The notes: generated from the letters alone by a model not told the origin. Positions 25,115 to 38,083 are shown, counted from the stretch's first letter. The stretch is 64,000 nt of DNA from Druceiella hillmani (GCA_039881145.1 JAYKKI010000148.1:1309501-1373500), one strand, 5' to 3'. Numbers and translations: made by a program.

Positions 25115-25221
25115 GCTTGCTATATGAAATGCAACATCTCTCCGACTATTTTTCTGGTGGTTGGGCATACGAGACAAATAACCGCACACATAACCTTGCA
25201 ACTAAATTACTACTAAGTTAA
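25115..25221 (+). CDS. Candidate terminal exon (unverified)
   Basis: A good splice acceptor (branch-like and pyrimidine-rich 'ttgacattcataatttcag') ends at 25114. The following sequence is open in phase 2 for 34 codons to TAA at 25219. The peptide has a protein-like composition (for example EMQHLSDYFSGGWAYETN), unlike the Lys/Asn/Ile/Phe-rich translations of neighbouring AT-rich DNA. No family recognised and no upstream exon located. Short openings of this length also arise by chance. Confidence 0.25.
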
Positions 25222-25953
25222 AAGTATATAAATAACTTTATGTGATTTTATCCAGTAACATGTCTATGTTTATCTTGTACGTAGCCACATTATCTTATCA
25301 GATAATAGATACGGTTTTAATTTCTTTAGAGAGTTCATTACAAATGTAAACATATTTGTACAGGTAGATTTTTTTCATCACTTTAAGAGTTCGCTCATCA
25401 TTTAATCACTAATCGGAATTAAGAAATTCAAAGTCCCGTTTCTATATAAAATTAACTATTCAGTTAAAAATTTCTGCATTAAAGCAGATGAATGGATTAA
25501 ATATCCTTAGCTATAATAAAATCGTAGTTGGCATGCCAAATTGCAAAATTATTTCAATTTTTGACCGGAAATAATTCCACTAATTAACTGATAACCATTA
25601 AATTTCAAATAAGATCTCAATATAAATCGTTACAATTCTGTCATCCGAATTAATTTTAGAGTTTTGGCCTTAACGTATATTTCTTTTTAGGTAAATAATT
25701 ATACATCGTTTGTGTGTAAAGACCGACTGTTTTGAAAAGAACAATGCAACAAAAGATGTTTGTTTCCAATGCTAAACATAGAGTATAGCCGGGATTTTTA
25801 TGGTAAATCAATAATATTCGTGTATTCGTTGTCTTTCTAGTTATTTTTTTTTAAAGGAAAATCTAATTTCATTGTTGGAATCTTAGGATAGAGGTTTTCT
25901 TTTTGTTAAAAGGGAAGACTTAGTGCCTTCTTTTAATTTTTAATATTTATTCA

Positions 25954-25955
<2 letters not shown>

Positions 25956-25998
<43 letters not shown>
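25956..25998. repeat. (TA)n microsatellite
   Basis: Pure TA array. Confidence 0.95.
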
Positions 25999-26001
<3 letters not shown>

Positions 26002-27117
26002 CAATATATTTTAGCTATTTACAGTAAGTTGTCTAAGTTTGCACATGTGACTTTGACTTAGCCGAAAATGGTAGCGATACCCGAAAATTGGTTTTAGGCT
26101 TCGGCTAACAACTAAATGATACCGAATACCCTAAGACGTATATTTCTCAATTATTAAAAAATTACAAACTATAAAATTTACAAAGCAATCATGGGTAAAG
26201 TATATAAAAAATATTTTATACGTTCATAGATCTGCGCAGAGTGTTGTACTCATAAAAAACGTGGAAAGGAAAGTGGGGTACGTTTAAGGAAAATGACAAA
26301 AAAAATTAACACTATTAACATTAGTCACTTTTTAAATAGAAGCAGGTGTCATTTGGCTATCCATGTCCTATATTAACAGCAATAATAATAAAAAATTAAA
26401 CAATAAAAAAATTTGTTTGCCCAGCCAATACCCTTACTATTGGTTGCTAATCTTAACCATTAGAATAAATGTGGAATGATTTAAAAAATTAACCTAAAAT
26501 ACCATTACTCATTTGAAGTACCACCATATTTATTTTAAAATTAATGCACTAAACGTGATGAACGTTTCAGAATTTATTTATGGCTCTTAAAAGGGATATC
26601 ACACTGTAAAGTTGAAAGCATTTATATTACGAGAAATGGCGCCAATAAATTTGGAAAGTACTGTTTATTAAAATTTTGGCTTAAAAATATATGATGTAAT
26701 CATATATAGGAGCAAAGTATTAAATAACTAAGTATTGTTTACCCAGATTTATCTGGCGGTGGAAATTTCTGAACTTTCTTTTTCTTCTGGACTTTACCGA
26801 TATACAACAATATCTATTTTTGTCAACTTCATTTGCTTATATATCTAGCTATAAACTTGTCGTTGTAAGGCATAAACCATCGTATTTTATTTTTTGATAA
26901 GTGTCTGTAACATATAACCTATAAAAAAAATTAATGAAATTAATGAAATACAAAAATTTTAACCAAAACCGTCGTAGTAACAAAACTTTTCTACTGATCT
27001 GTTAGGTTTTTATAGAAGGGAATTCGTAATTCGAAAAGGCCTCGTCGGTTGAACAACTCACACTTATGACTGACAAAATGTCTAAGAAATGCTTTTATTT
27101 CTTTGAAGGCACACTTA

Positions 27118-27156
27118 TATATAAAAATCGGGGTAAACGATTTCACATTTCAGTGC
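27118..27156 (+). promoter_or_regulatory. Possible core promoter (TATA + Inr)
   Basis: TATATAAAAA at 27118-27127 is followed by an arthropod initiator TCAGT at 27150-27154, with the A at +34 from the first T. This spacing is close to that of a functional TATA/Inr pair. No coding sequence follows directly, so it may be chance. Confidence 0.2.
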
Positions 27157-27764
27157 AATTCCACATACCACTATCTATTCGTTGAAGGAAACAATAAAAG
27201 AAATATCCGATAGGCATGTATTTTCCTTTTTTCATTCTTGTTCATGGCGAGACGTTTAGTTTCACGCAAGGTTGAATAACCTTAGAATTCTTTTTCGACA
27301 TTGCACAACACGTTTGCTGTATAAATATCGATAGAAACATGAAATCATGAATAAAGTTCAGAATGACTTGCATTTATTTTCATTCCAAATATGAAAATAA
27401 ATTCTGACGTTGACCAAATGTTTGTTTGTCCAAGGCTCTCCAAATACATATTAACTGTAGCTTCTCGATACCAATCAAGTCTCGGTACCCATCTCCGAGA
27501 CATCTTACGCGCGAATGCACCAAAACGACTTGAAGACCGACTATAAATAAAAGAACCATATTTATATCGCAAAGTGAGTGATAGCCGCTAATTTTAAATC
27601 ATGTGATTTCATTGGTCGCCTATATGCACCATACTGTCAGTCCGATTCGACAATCAGTCGTCAAACATGCATACAGTCAAACATGCATAGGATTTTCTAA
27701 AATTTTTTTAAAATTTTTAAGGATTTAGAATCCTAAACAATATTGTAACTTAACAAAACAAATA

Positions 27765-28050
27765 TTGGGTTGTCTAATAACTTATTAACCCGTCTTGTTT
27801 TTCATGCAAAATACGGAGTTTTGTGTATCCAAATATGGAATTTCGGGACATTTTTTAATGCACTTCCATCATGCTTTGATACAATTGGGCCACTCACCCT
27901 GTTGACGAGTAAGAATCTTCTTCAAGCATGGGTCGTTGGATATTTAATTCAATAGTGTGACCTAATCGGTGTTTATCTTCGAGATCTTAGCCCTCATTTT
28001 TGACTTTCTTAAATAAAATTTTGCCATCCTATAGCACGCCATTAATTCTC
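27765..28050 (-). mobile_element. Internally deleted mariner fossil
   Basis: TTGGGTTGTC begins at 27765 right after TA (27763-27764), matching the usual outer end of mariner inverted repeats. The minus strand then reads as a mutated N-terminal mariner DNA-binding region. It includes FKKVKNEG followed by a stop and DLEDKHRLGH (the usual linker between the two helix-turn-helix motifs), then IQRPMLEEDSYS. Several stops are present. The N-terminal coding part is close to the 3' terminus, so the catalytic domain has been deleted, making a MITE-like remnant. The other terminus is not identified. The hairpin at 28080 lies just beyond. Confidence 0.5.
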
Positions 28051-28079
28051 CAATCACATTCATACATATTATTATTTAA

Positions 28080-28115
28080 TTGAGACGCCAACACTTGGCA
28101 GTGTTGGCGTCTCAA
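28080..28115. repeat. Perfect hairpin, 16 bp arms, 4-base loop
   Basis: Arms 28080-28095 and 28100-28115, fully complementary. GC-rich stem for this region. It could pass for a terminator, but there is no adjacent gene and this is not a bacterial genome. Confidence 0.95.
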
Positions 28116-28369
28116 CTTATAGGCAACTCGCTTAATATAAAAAAAAACAGTGAGTCGTCACGAGACGCGTGGCAGATGTGAAACATCGTGTTCGTACAAG
28201 TAAGATGCATAAAAGACAAGATCTGTAATAATCTTGAACTAAATATAGCTTAATGAAAAAATAAAGTATTACAAATTTCTTAAAGTAAGTCTTAGAAAAC
28301 GGTGACTTTATTTAATAAACATTTATTTACAATTAATACACAAATAATAAAGCACTGGTCATGTGTACC

Positions 28370-28560
28370 GTAGTAATCAACAGCGTCGAACTGAGGTAAG
28401 GAGGGGGTCGCGTAATCGGTTGCGCATGGCGACACGTCGCCTTACCGTGCACTACTACATATAGACTATATATATACCTTAGTATATCGTGGCGACCCGT
28501 CGCCATGGCAAGCGTCGCCACGCCAACGATCCGGTTTATACTTGTGCCTATGGATGTTTC
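28370..28560. other. GC-rich island with repeated GGCGAC/GTCGCC palindromes
   Basis: GGCGAC-AC-GTCGCC near 28428-28441 and GGCGAC-CC-GTCGCC near 28491-28504. CGTGGCGAC is inverted as GTCGCCACG around 28489-28523. The surroundings are strongly AT-rich. A minus-strand AATAAA-rich stretch lies near 28270-28330 and a minus-strand TATAAATAGG near 28678-28687, so the ~600 bp could be a solo LTR on the minus strand. That is a guess. Confidence 0.4.
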
Positions 28561-28689
28561 ACAACCACAATTTCATTATAATAATTAGTCTAGATGCGCT
28601 GCATGTCGACTTAAATCCTCTTCATTAATATAATATAATTGAAGTCCTGACAAGATCCTTAATCGAACGTACTTTGACCTATTTATACC

Positions 28690-31480
28690 TCAATACAAAA
28701 TTCCTATGATCCCAGAAATTAGTCACCCGTAGGCCGTCCATATTATAATACGTTATAGATGGGATGCCCCCAAAATAATTCATCGGGTGCTTTATTTTGG
28801 TCGATATCTGTGAATATACCGACGGGTTTATTTATGTACATTGTACTGATCAGAGTAATTATACTCACATAGAGATTGTTTTCATTCGCTTGCATTAAAT
28901 AGTATTTTCCTTAATTTATTCTTAAAATTCTTAGCATAAACACAACACCTAGCTTTACCGTAAAAGATATAAATGAATCAAACATAATTAATTTGTATTT
29001 ACCCTTATTTTCTTGTTCATTTTCTAGATATATCTTTTCATGAAAGATAAGTTATGAATAAAATATTAGTAAAAAAACGAGTTCCGTTCAGCTAGAAAAT
29101 TAATATAACTAGTATTAAATATAGGTAAATATTTTCTTAATATACTTACTGGTATTGAAAGCTTAATATAGATACTATTACCAACAAAGGAAAAAGGGCA
29201 AAGTGCAAGAAGAAAACAGTCGGTTCGATTTTTATTTATAGATTATAATCGCTTTTCAAATTATGATTAATAGTGTTAGTATATTTCATATAAATTAGCT
29301 GGTAATTGAAAAGTATACCTTTTTGTCAGCAGATGAAATGGCATATATTGAAGGATGACAAATTTTAAAAGAAACCAAAGGGGATCCGTGGCTATCTCAC
29401 GTCATTAAACTTAATCATATGTTCAATTTGTTTATGCCATTTTACTACGTAAATCTATTATGTGAATTAGACAATAAAAAAATAAACGTACTTTGTAGTT
29501 AATTTATTTTAATATAACCCAATTCTGAAAATCAATCAGAAAATCTATTAGGACAATTAAGGATACTAGGAAAAACGACACGACTGACAAATTTAACTCT
29601 TAACGAAATAGTTTAAAGGTTGAAAAATATAATTTTGACTTTAAATAAATTCTAAATAATTGGAAAACCTAAAAACAAGACGTGGAAAAGCTGTTATTTC
29701 CTTTCATTAAAATTTCAAGTAGTAATATTATCTGTAACCTCACATGTCACAAAAAATATTTTTAAAATAGTGAATACCTGTTCTGATTGTCACTGTCCGT
29801 GACGGTTTTTTTATAACAGTTTTTTAAAACATTTTATTATAATTTTTCGTAATGTAGAGTACTCCAAGGTGATAGAAGAAATATTATTCTAATGACATAA
29901 CTTTTGCAGAAATTAAAAATAAATTTGTCATATTTTCTTAACCGAAATGTTTATTTTCATAACCAAGCAACAAAAATAGATTAGAATTGAAGATTAGGGG
30001 TATAAAACAATTTTACTTTTGGATAATAACATGAAATCAAAAGATAAACAATGAAAACATAAGTACTATAATATAATTTTGGTAAAAAAACAAAAATACA
30101 ATAAACAAAACACAATTGTGAAAACAACTTATCGTCGTTAAGAGCATCGTCAGCGCGGCTTTTTTTCAGGTAATGCTTTGAAAATGGTACACGGAATTTA
30201 ACTAATTACTTAATTTATATTACTCTTATAATAAAGTAAATACAATAAAAACAAAGGTTAAATAACGTATGAATAAAATCGATAAAACACTAATTAGTTC
30301 ATATATATATATAAGTACATGAAAGAAAAAAAAATTACATAATACAGACAATGTAAATGTATACATAAAATTAGTAAGTTCCTAAAACCCTACAAGCTAT
30401 CCAAAAATTTAGTAATCTATATATAATATAGAAATTAAATTCTATATCTGGTTTCCCGGTATATGGTAAGTGCAACAATATACATTTAGTGTAAAAAACT
30501 GGTTTTTTGGCTTGAAAGAAATGTTAAGTTATTTTCAAAAATCTTCCATATTGTTATTTTTTTCGTTAATTACTTCTTAAAGCCATAAACAAGTGATAAT
30601 CAGGGGGTGTAAAGAAGGTAGATGTGCTAATGGTATCCAGTGCAACTCTTGTAACTTGTGACGAGAATATTTTGCGATATATGGTCTAGCGTTAATATGT
30701 AGAAAACAAAATCGATTTAATTAACCAAGTAGTCTCAAGGAGTGATTTATATATTCTTATTGTTAGATCGACTAGTTGTGTTGTGGACAATAAATCTTTT
30801 CGTTTGCGTATATCGCTAAGAAGCAACTCCGAAGAAATTACGCATTTGATATTCCAACAGCAACTTAATATTTTCTTCCTAAAATTTTCTTTAAGTATTC
30901 AATTCAGGTTTGGGTAATGAAATTCTTGTCTACCCTATAATATAGATTGATATGTCACACCTGTAATGTTGGTTGACGTGTAATATACAATTAGAAGTTA
31001 CCTTTATATATCTATATCCTCTCACCAGTTATTAATCGGAATTAATCTAACGGTTATATTAATTATAATTAAGTTATATTAATTTAATTTATAATTAAGT
31101 AAACTTTGGATGTCAATAGTTGTTGACAAAAAATAACTCGTAAAATAGAAGAATCTATGCTTCATTAGGATTTAAATTTATTTTCCTAATATATGACAGA
31201 TTTGGAAAAGTATTCTGTAACAATCGTTAACTTTTCAATTAGTACCATTTGATATATATTTTGGTTTAGAAATATTATTATCTAAACCGTACCATAGCTT
31301 AGTGGAACCAAATTTAAAACTACCACGGAAACTTTCTCTTTTACGTTCTCATGTAACCACTAACTACTTTTTAGAAACCGTCATGTAGGCGTCACCAATA
31401 CCAGATCTAATAAATTGCTCGCATATGTATTGGACAATACACAAGCACTCCAAACTGTTGTAGTTAAACGAAATGGGAAA
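28690..31480. other. AT-rich spacer without a supported gene
   Basis: No element recognised. On the minus strand 30690-30890 is open for ~65 codons with a balanced composition, but it shows no known motif. Confidence 0.5.
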
Positions 31481-31614
31481 TAAAAATATTAATGAAGAAA
31501 GAGGATAATGAGACTTTCAACTAATATAATGATATTAGTTAAGAGTCTGGTGGCAATATAAATATAAGGTATATATCTATGTAATGAATTCTGATGCATC
31601 AAGGAGACTTTAAC

Positions 31615-31764
31615 CTCTGAAAGAATACGTTCTTTAAACTGAGCTGCAAGTTTAATATGAATCGTAGGTCTAGCACGATATGTTCTATCGAAAGAATTAG
31701 TCCGTTGATCAACAAGTGAAACTAGTCTGTTGATATCACCTATAACTTTGTGTCTGTGATTAAG
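31615..31764 (-). CDS. Candidate internal exon (unverified)
   Basis: On the minus strand an acceptor-like 'gaatcttatag' precedes 50 codons open in phase 0. They end at GAG|GTTAAA, a donor-like site at 31612-31617. The encoded segment is rich in charged residues (for example NRLVSLVDQRTNSFDRTYR) and less AT-rich than its surroundings. The frame stays open to ~31489 beyond the putative donor, but becomes hydrophobic and AT-biased there. No family recognised. Confidence 0.25.
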
Positions 31765-32447
31765 CTATAAGATTCTTTTATATTTAAAAGATATTTATGT
31801 TTGTGGGACTAATCCTAAATTAAAAAAGTCTTTATGTATTAAATCTAAACTTCAATGTTTCTGTAGTCGAGCGTTGATTCGAATTCAATTAATAATACTA
31901 AGTACACCCTCAGTATTCTTAAATTAAATTAAATTTTTTCATCGTTTATTTATACATGGCCAGCTCTGGATAAACTTATTTAAAATTTAATAAATAGCTT
32001 CATTTTTTACGTTTTCCCATGATCATATTTTTTTGTTGTTTTATTGTGGTTATACTACCAAACTTCAATCTAATCTGAATACGACCATTGAAGGAAAGGC
32101 AATGCAATTATTTTATCTTTTACCTCAACATAGTTAGAGATAATATTTGGCATCAATACGCTGCAATGATAGTTTCATAATTGATTGCTTATCGATAATG
32201 CCTTTTTATTTAATAATGATCAATGTTCGTGTTACAATATTTTAAATAAAATATCACAATTAGTCACGGTCCATCTGACAGTGTACAAAATGAGTGACAT
32301 ATTTTGCTATATACACCCATTTTGAAGATCCAATATCTCAAATCAAATTGTTTCCCCATTGCATCAATATTGAATACTAATTTTAAAAGCATAAACAAAT
32401 AATAATATTCTTAAATGCATATGGAAGACAAAATAAAAACATAACGG

Positions 32448-32514
32448 TTACAGAAATGGCACTTCACTGTTTTCTGCACCCGTTGTGGGATATTCATTTA
32501 CTCCTTCAGGCAAT
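32448..32514 (-). CDS. Candidate terminal exon (unverified)
   Basis: On the minus strand a pyrimidine-rich acceptor 'ttaaatttctcaacag' is followed by 21 codons (LPEGVNEYPTTGAENSEV, then PFL) and TAA. Composition is protein-like. Too short to prove coding. Confidence 0.2.
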
Positions 32515-33513
32515 CTGTTGAGAAATTTAATAAGGGAGGTTTGTCAATTAAGTGTAATAGAAGGTCAAAAAGGACTTTATCTCAACTCGTGGTTTACACT
32601 TATCAACATATGAGGTTATTACGATTTATGCGTAAAGTTTTTGCTTAAACCCGTAACATATTATTGTAAAATTATTTGTTTTCCCTTAAGAATAAACACA
32701 GAATAGTATATTATTCAATCATTGTAGATTAAGTCAATTATTAAACGCCATAATTACTTGGAAAAGATACTACTACAGTTCAAATATTATCTTATAAACT
32801 ATAATTCAAATATTTATCTTTTAGCCAAATGACAGTAATAGACGATTTACTATGCAATGATATAATGAAAATAAGTAAATAAATTCATTTAAGAACTAAA
32901 ACCTTAGATATGGAAGAAACATGAAATTATTAAAAACAATTCGCGCTCACCTTGAAAACAGTGAATTTTTAATTCTATTTTTTCAATTGAAATAAAACTT
33001 GTACTAGACAAAATGTTTCCTCATTATTAAAGTCATATACAATTTAAATTAATAAAATTAATAAAAAGGTTTATCGAAAATTTACCTCAAATCTAATGCG
33101 CTAAACAAAAATTTGCCAAGATTTTTGAACCCACAACTGAAATCACTTACCTAATTTACTGTAAATATATGATTCATTTTCAGCTTCTAAAATAAACTTC
33201 TTTACATTTTAACACATCTTATTGTTCGTATTATACGAGCATACAATTTATTGTGTTTTCATAAAATCAAATTTCATTTAATAAATTTTTAGCAGTTCCA
33301 ATGAAGAACATACTATATTTTAATTATCCCAATCTCTTAACATCCATAATTCTTACCTAGCCATGGACTAAAGTGTCTCATGAATAAAACAAAAAAAATG
33401 TGAAATGAAATAAAAGAAAGTAAGTAAGATTAGTACATCGCACTGTTAAGGCATAAATTTAGAAATACAATCTCGTAGATCATAAATTCATAATTTCACG
33501 TCACTTCGTAAAT

Positions 33514-33678
33514 TCACGTAAATATTAAACTGGTTAACAAAAGATAAATAACACATACATTCATGATAAACGTCGAGCCCAATCGCGTGTTTACTAGCAG
33601 CACTTTAGATCCAACCATGCATACTTCCCGATTCATTTCTTCTCTTGTACTGCTCGCACTGCGCATCCCGCAAACCAT
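33514..33678 (-). CDS. Small ORF, 54 codons plus stop (unverified)
   Basis: ATG at 33676-33678 on the minus strand. The first 36 residues are polar and balanced (MVCGMRSASSTREEMNRE at the start); the last ~18 are hydrophobic, like a membrane anchor. It sits in the least AT-rich part of this spacer. No homologue recognised; could be chance. Confidence 0.15.
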   Translation of the reverse strand: MVCGMRSASSTREEMNREVCMVGSKVLLVNTRLGSTFIMNVCVIYLLLTSLIFT

Positions 33679-33893
33679 TTTAGCAAATCGTTTTCAATTT
33701 CATAGTCGCAATTATATGTAGGAAAGTTTACCGAAATATTTTCATATTAAGAAATATTTTTAATCACATTGAGATATCCAAAGTTTTTTGGTAATATATG
33801 TAGGAAGGAGTTTCAAAAAATCCAATGAAGATTGATATAATAACCCAGTTGACAATTGTTACTAACATACAATTGTTACAAATTAAAATGGAA

Positions 33894-34016
33894 TTAAAAC
33901 GAAATGTCTAGCTGTAACGTAAAACTAGCTGCAACGTGTAATGCCCGAGGGGCCAACGAGACAATATCTTTCATGCAAAATTGTATCAAGACTCCTTCCG
34001 CTGAATTTAGAAACAC
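33894..34016 (-). CDS. Candidate terminal exon (unverified)
   Basis: On the minus strand 'cttagatttttccatag' is a good acceptor. It is followed by 40 codons in phase 0 and a TAA; the peptide includes MKDIVSLAPRALHVAASF. It lies within 2.5 kb of three other minus-strand islands. A second frame over the same bases is also open for ~30 codons, which weakens the case. Confidence 0.2.
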   Translation of the reverse strand: MFLNSAEGVLIQFCMKDIVSLAPRALHVAASFTLQLDISF

Positions 34017-34911
34017 CTATGGAAAAATCTAAGATATATTTAAATTATCTTTGATAAAATACAGTGCCTTAGAGTATGATGTCCAACAGAGAGAGGTGAA
34101 AGGAAGTCGAAATAATATGACCGTACGAAAGAGGAATTGGGGTCTCGTGTATGTCAGTTGCTCGTGCTGAAAAAAGTTGTTTTAATCAAATAATGATGCC
34201 AAAACTTCGAGCTGCGATCTGGGTGCCACAAATCTTACAAGATCCCATGATATATTATTATTAAATTCATCCACAAAAACGGCCGTTATAAAATTTGGTG
34301 TGCTAATAAATAATTTAAGGAGACCGTTATTTTTATTACGGGAACTCTTATTCGGCGTCGAGAGGAAATATTCCCCGCAATACTCAAAATAAACTTATTT
34401 TAGAAGCGCGCTGAAAAGATCATTGTGATATTTTCAATAACATTATTATCGATTCAATTGCTGCTAAAAATAATGATCACGATCGGTTATGCACTAAATA
34501 ATGAACGAATTGGTCAAACTTTCCACCATAACTTTTTTTTTCGATCATAACTTTTTTATATTTATTCACAGCTCTAGATTTTCTTATTTGTACTTTATAT
34601 TTGTGCATTCCATATTTCATTCCATTTTTTAAGTTATGTTCTATACGTAACAATGAAAAATTGGTAAAATTATTAATAAGCTTCGCAACATTTCGAGCAT
34701 TCGCAATATCGGCATTACATCAAACGTAATATTTTGTGTGCGCATTTTATCAGGCTAATAAAACCCATGTTTTTTATTTATTTTAATTATGTACATAAAT
34801 GTTTTGTTAGCAATAATTTTAGAAATTTTATAACTTTAGTTAATAATTTTTTTTGTCTAATTCATATCCTATATTTTTGATGATTTTATTATTTTTGAAT
34901 ATCGATATGTT

Positions 34912-35027
34912 CTCCATATGTTCGAAAATTCTTCCATAACAATACATAACATAACAATACATATGCTCGAAAATTCTTCCATACCAATACATAAAACCTC
35001 AATCCTACCATATCAATACATAAAACA
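34912..35027. repeat. Short tandem repeat with 'ttccata(c/a)caatacataa' units
   Basis: 'cgaaaattcttccata' occurs twice (from ~34923 and ~34968), followed by variable numbers of '(a/c)caatacataa'. A small local expansion. Confidence 0.75.
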
Positions 35028-35029
35028 GT

Positions 35030-36710
35030 TCAGCCTATTACTGAAATTTTAAACATTTATGAACAAAAATTGGCTTCAAATTTAATTTTCTTTTTATATT
35101 TTGAACCAAATTTTATATTTCACAGTAATGGCATATGTAGGGTTAGTAAATATATCAATGTGAATGCGGTTGTAAATCATCATCTATTTTCAGGATGATC
35201 GAATAGTATTCATCTTCTTTTTATTTCAATTGAATCACCTTCCTTAGACGCTATCAAGCATTTTAAAAGTTTTCTGGTTTTTGATATTAAATACCACTTC
35301 GAACTCCTTTATCTTTTAATTTTCTTAATAAATCAAAAAATTAAATTTCATATATTACTCATATTATCTTAAAACTTAAAGCACTTTCAAAATCTACGTA
35401 CCCATTACACGTTCATTCTGGAGAAGTTTTATACTATAGTTATATACGTGTTTGTGTGTGCGCAAATGTACGGATGTATCCACGTATGTGTTTATGTATA
35501 TTTGCGCAATACATTTTTACTTTATAAAAGTATTCACTATATCAAAATAACCTGGATATGAAGCACTCACATTCGAAGGAGAACGTTTAAAAGCAATAGA
35601 ACGCCACGATTTGTTTTATGTGCACATTCATCCACACAGATGCTAAGTTCAATACAGCTTTAAACTATACTTCGATGAAAGAACCATAAATATATATTTC
35701 ACATTAATGGATACATTTTGAAATTGGAAAATTTTTAATTTTAGAAAATAATCATAAAGTCAATTAAAGTCCCGTCGAATTTAATGTAAACGAACCTTCA
35801 ATTTCTTTACACACATATTAATTAGTACCAATCGATCAAAACTGAAAATCAAACCTCCCATACAAATCCCTACCGTAACCTAATCCAGATTAACCAATCC
35901 CAAGTCCAACATAGCATTAATTAAACTTTTTACAAATGAAACTCAATCCGGATTGAAACAAACAAAATGCGGAGTAACCAGATATAAATCTATTTCAAAT
36001 TGAACCCATATCAAAGAGAGTCCAAATGAAAATAGATACTCAATTACGAACTAAATTTAATTCCAAATATCTACTGAACTTAAATCAACCCAATTGGGAC
36101 TTTGTTAACGTGAACGATATCATAGTCAAGTTTATTATAATAGACCTAAACTTGTTTAAAATAAACAATCCTGTATAATTCAGAGTGTTATAATAAAAAA
36201 AGTAAAATCTTAGATGTTTTGTGGGTGTGCTACCTATTATTACGAGATAAATTAAATTATTAAATATGTTTTTTTGATATACAGTTATTATATATTTTTC
36301 GTAAGTAATTTCTTAATATTGATAGCCGAAAATATTAAAAATATTTTTCTTTTTAAAAATGTTCATCAAGACCACTAAAATTAAAGTTTAAGTATTAATA
36401 CTATTAGTGTTTAAAAACTGAATATTAGCACTTTTGGCGAGAATGAGAATAATGGTTGACACACTAAAAAAACACAGAAATTATATTATTATTAGCCTAC
36501 TCCTACTCATATGTTTTAACAGATCTTACTAAAAAATTACCTTAATTTTTAATCAGAATCTATAAAAAAAATATTAACTATTCATTTTACAAAAAAATCA
36601 AGGATAAAAACAAATATATGTATATTATAATGGTGAAATAACAATTGGTACGTTCATTTCAGATCATTTTCAGCGTAAATTCTGTGACGTACCGAAGGAG
36701 TAACTAATAT
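35030..36710. other. AT-rich spacer without a supported gene
   Basis: Nothing recognised. Confidence 0.5.
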
Positions 36711-36714
36711 CCAG

Positions 36715-36821
36715 GTGAAAAAGAAAAACAGGAACTTCGAACAAGTTTGGCATAATTGCCTGAAAACATTAAGACCGACTCCAGCTCCAAAGCAATTACA
36801 AAAACGGGAAGGTCTCATTAG
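36715..36821 (+). CDS. Candidate internal exon (unverified)
   Basis: An acceptor-like 'taactaatatccag' ends at 36714. It is followed by 35 open codons of clearly non-random composition, with residues such as NFEQVWHNCLKTLRPTPAPK, and then AG|GTAACC as donor at 36821/36822. Less AT-rich than its flanks. The frame is closed by TGA at 36685 upstream and by TAA straight after the donor, as expected of a single short exon. No family recognised. Confidence 0.35.
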
Positions 36822-36829
36822 GTAACCAA

Positions 36830-38080
36830 ACAAATACTTAGCAGGGCTAAAGTGGTAAATAGTACTGCACCATCATGCACGTAATTACTACGCACCATAA
36901 ATTATTTGAAAGCGCTTAGTAAAATAGTGTTAACAATTGTGTACATGTTTTCCTTCGGTAATTTCAAATTATAATCTATCATCAAAAATTCTAGGAGAAA
37001 TATAAACGAGTTGTGAGAAAAATGACGGCGTCGATCCTTCTGTCAGTCACAGGTTTTCTAAGAAACTATTTGACTTATAAATGTGTAATTTAGAACAGTA
37101 ATAAAGCGTACGTATTAATATATGATGCTCGAAAATATTTACACTAAAACTTTAGTCTTGTCCTCTGACAAATGAATCGTTTCTTATTCCGTTTGTCATA
37201 TACCCCACATTACAATTGAAAATGGTGTGACAATTATAAACTATTTTTGGAAGTTTTGTAGAAGATAGTTCTGGCGATATTGCTAAATATATCTATGAAC
37301 AAAATCCCTATGTAACACGTAAACTGTGGAAGTCAAAATAATGACAAACAGGATTACCAAAAGTTTACCTAAAATTTATTTTAAAACTGCAGCCCTTCTT
37401 CCAACACACATTTAAAAAAAATTGTGATATTTTTGACGTGCGAAAGCAATACTAGGCAGTAAATTTATGTTAAGAAAGACAATATTTGTACTTGTAAATA
37501 GATTAGTAGAAATATTATATACTCTGAAATATTTTTAAGTACCTAAACAAGTACGGAATCCTCATCTTTCGAGTTTTATACATATTTAACAAGTTTTGTT
37601 AATATTACACCATAAATTTAACTTCAGAACACACATATTTGAATTTAATCTAGGGTAATCAATATTTGTCAAGCATGATCCACACAAATGAAAATAATAT
37701 TTTCGAGATAATGAACGATTGATGAAGTCCACTAGTTTTTGCTACTTATCATTGATTAATTTGTTAAAAGTATAATTTATTAAAGAAGAAGGTACGATCT
37801 TTTAAGCAAAAAAATGTAATGATCACATTCGTCACGACTATCTTTTCGGCCAACCACATGATAACTAAAAATTTTATTCAACAGACTGTTGTCACATATA
37901 ACAGGCTCCAATTTAAATTTTATCTAATTACTTTAAGATAAAATTGAGATTGGACGCGTAACAAAAAGAACCTAAAAAAAATAACCAAGCGGAATAAAAG
38001 TTCTAATACTGATTCTAAAGAAGAAAATACATAAATACACAAAGTATAATGTAATCACAATGACTCATTTGTTGTCTTTC
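36830..38080. other. AT-rich spacer without a supported gene
   Basis: Nothing recognised. Confidence 0.5.
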
Positions 38081-38083
38081 TGC

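Noticed and set aside
28080..28115. Stem-loop resembling a rho-independent terminator
   Set aside because: Eukaryotic context and no adjacent gene; it belongs to the general hairpin class.
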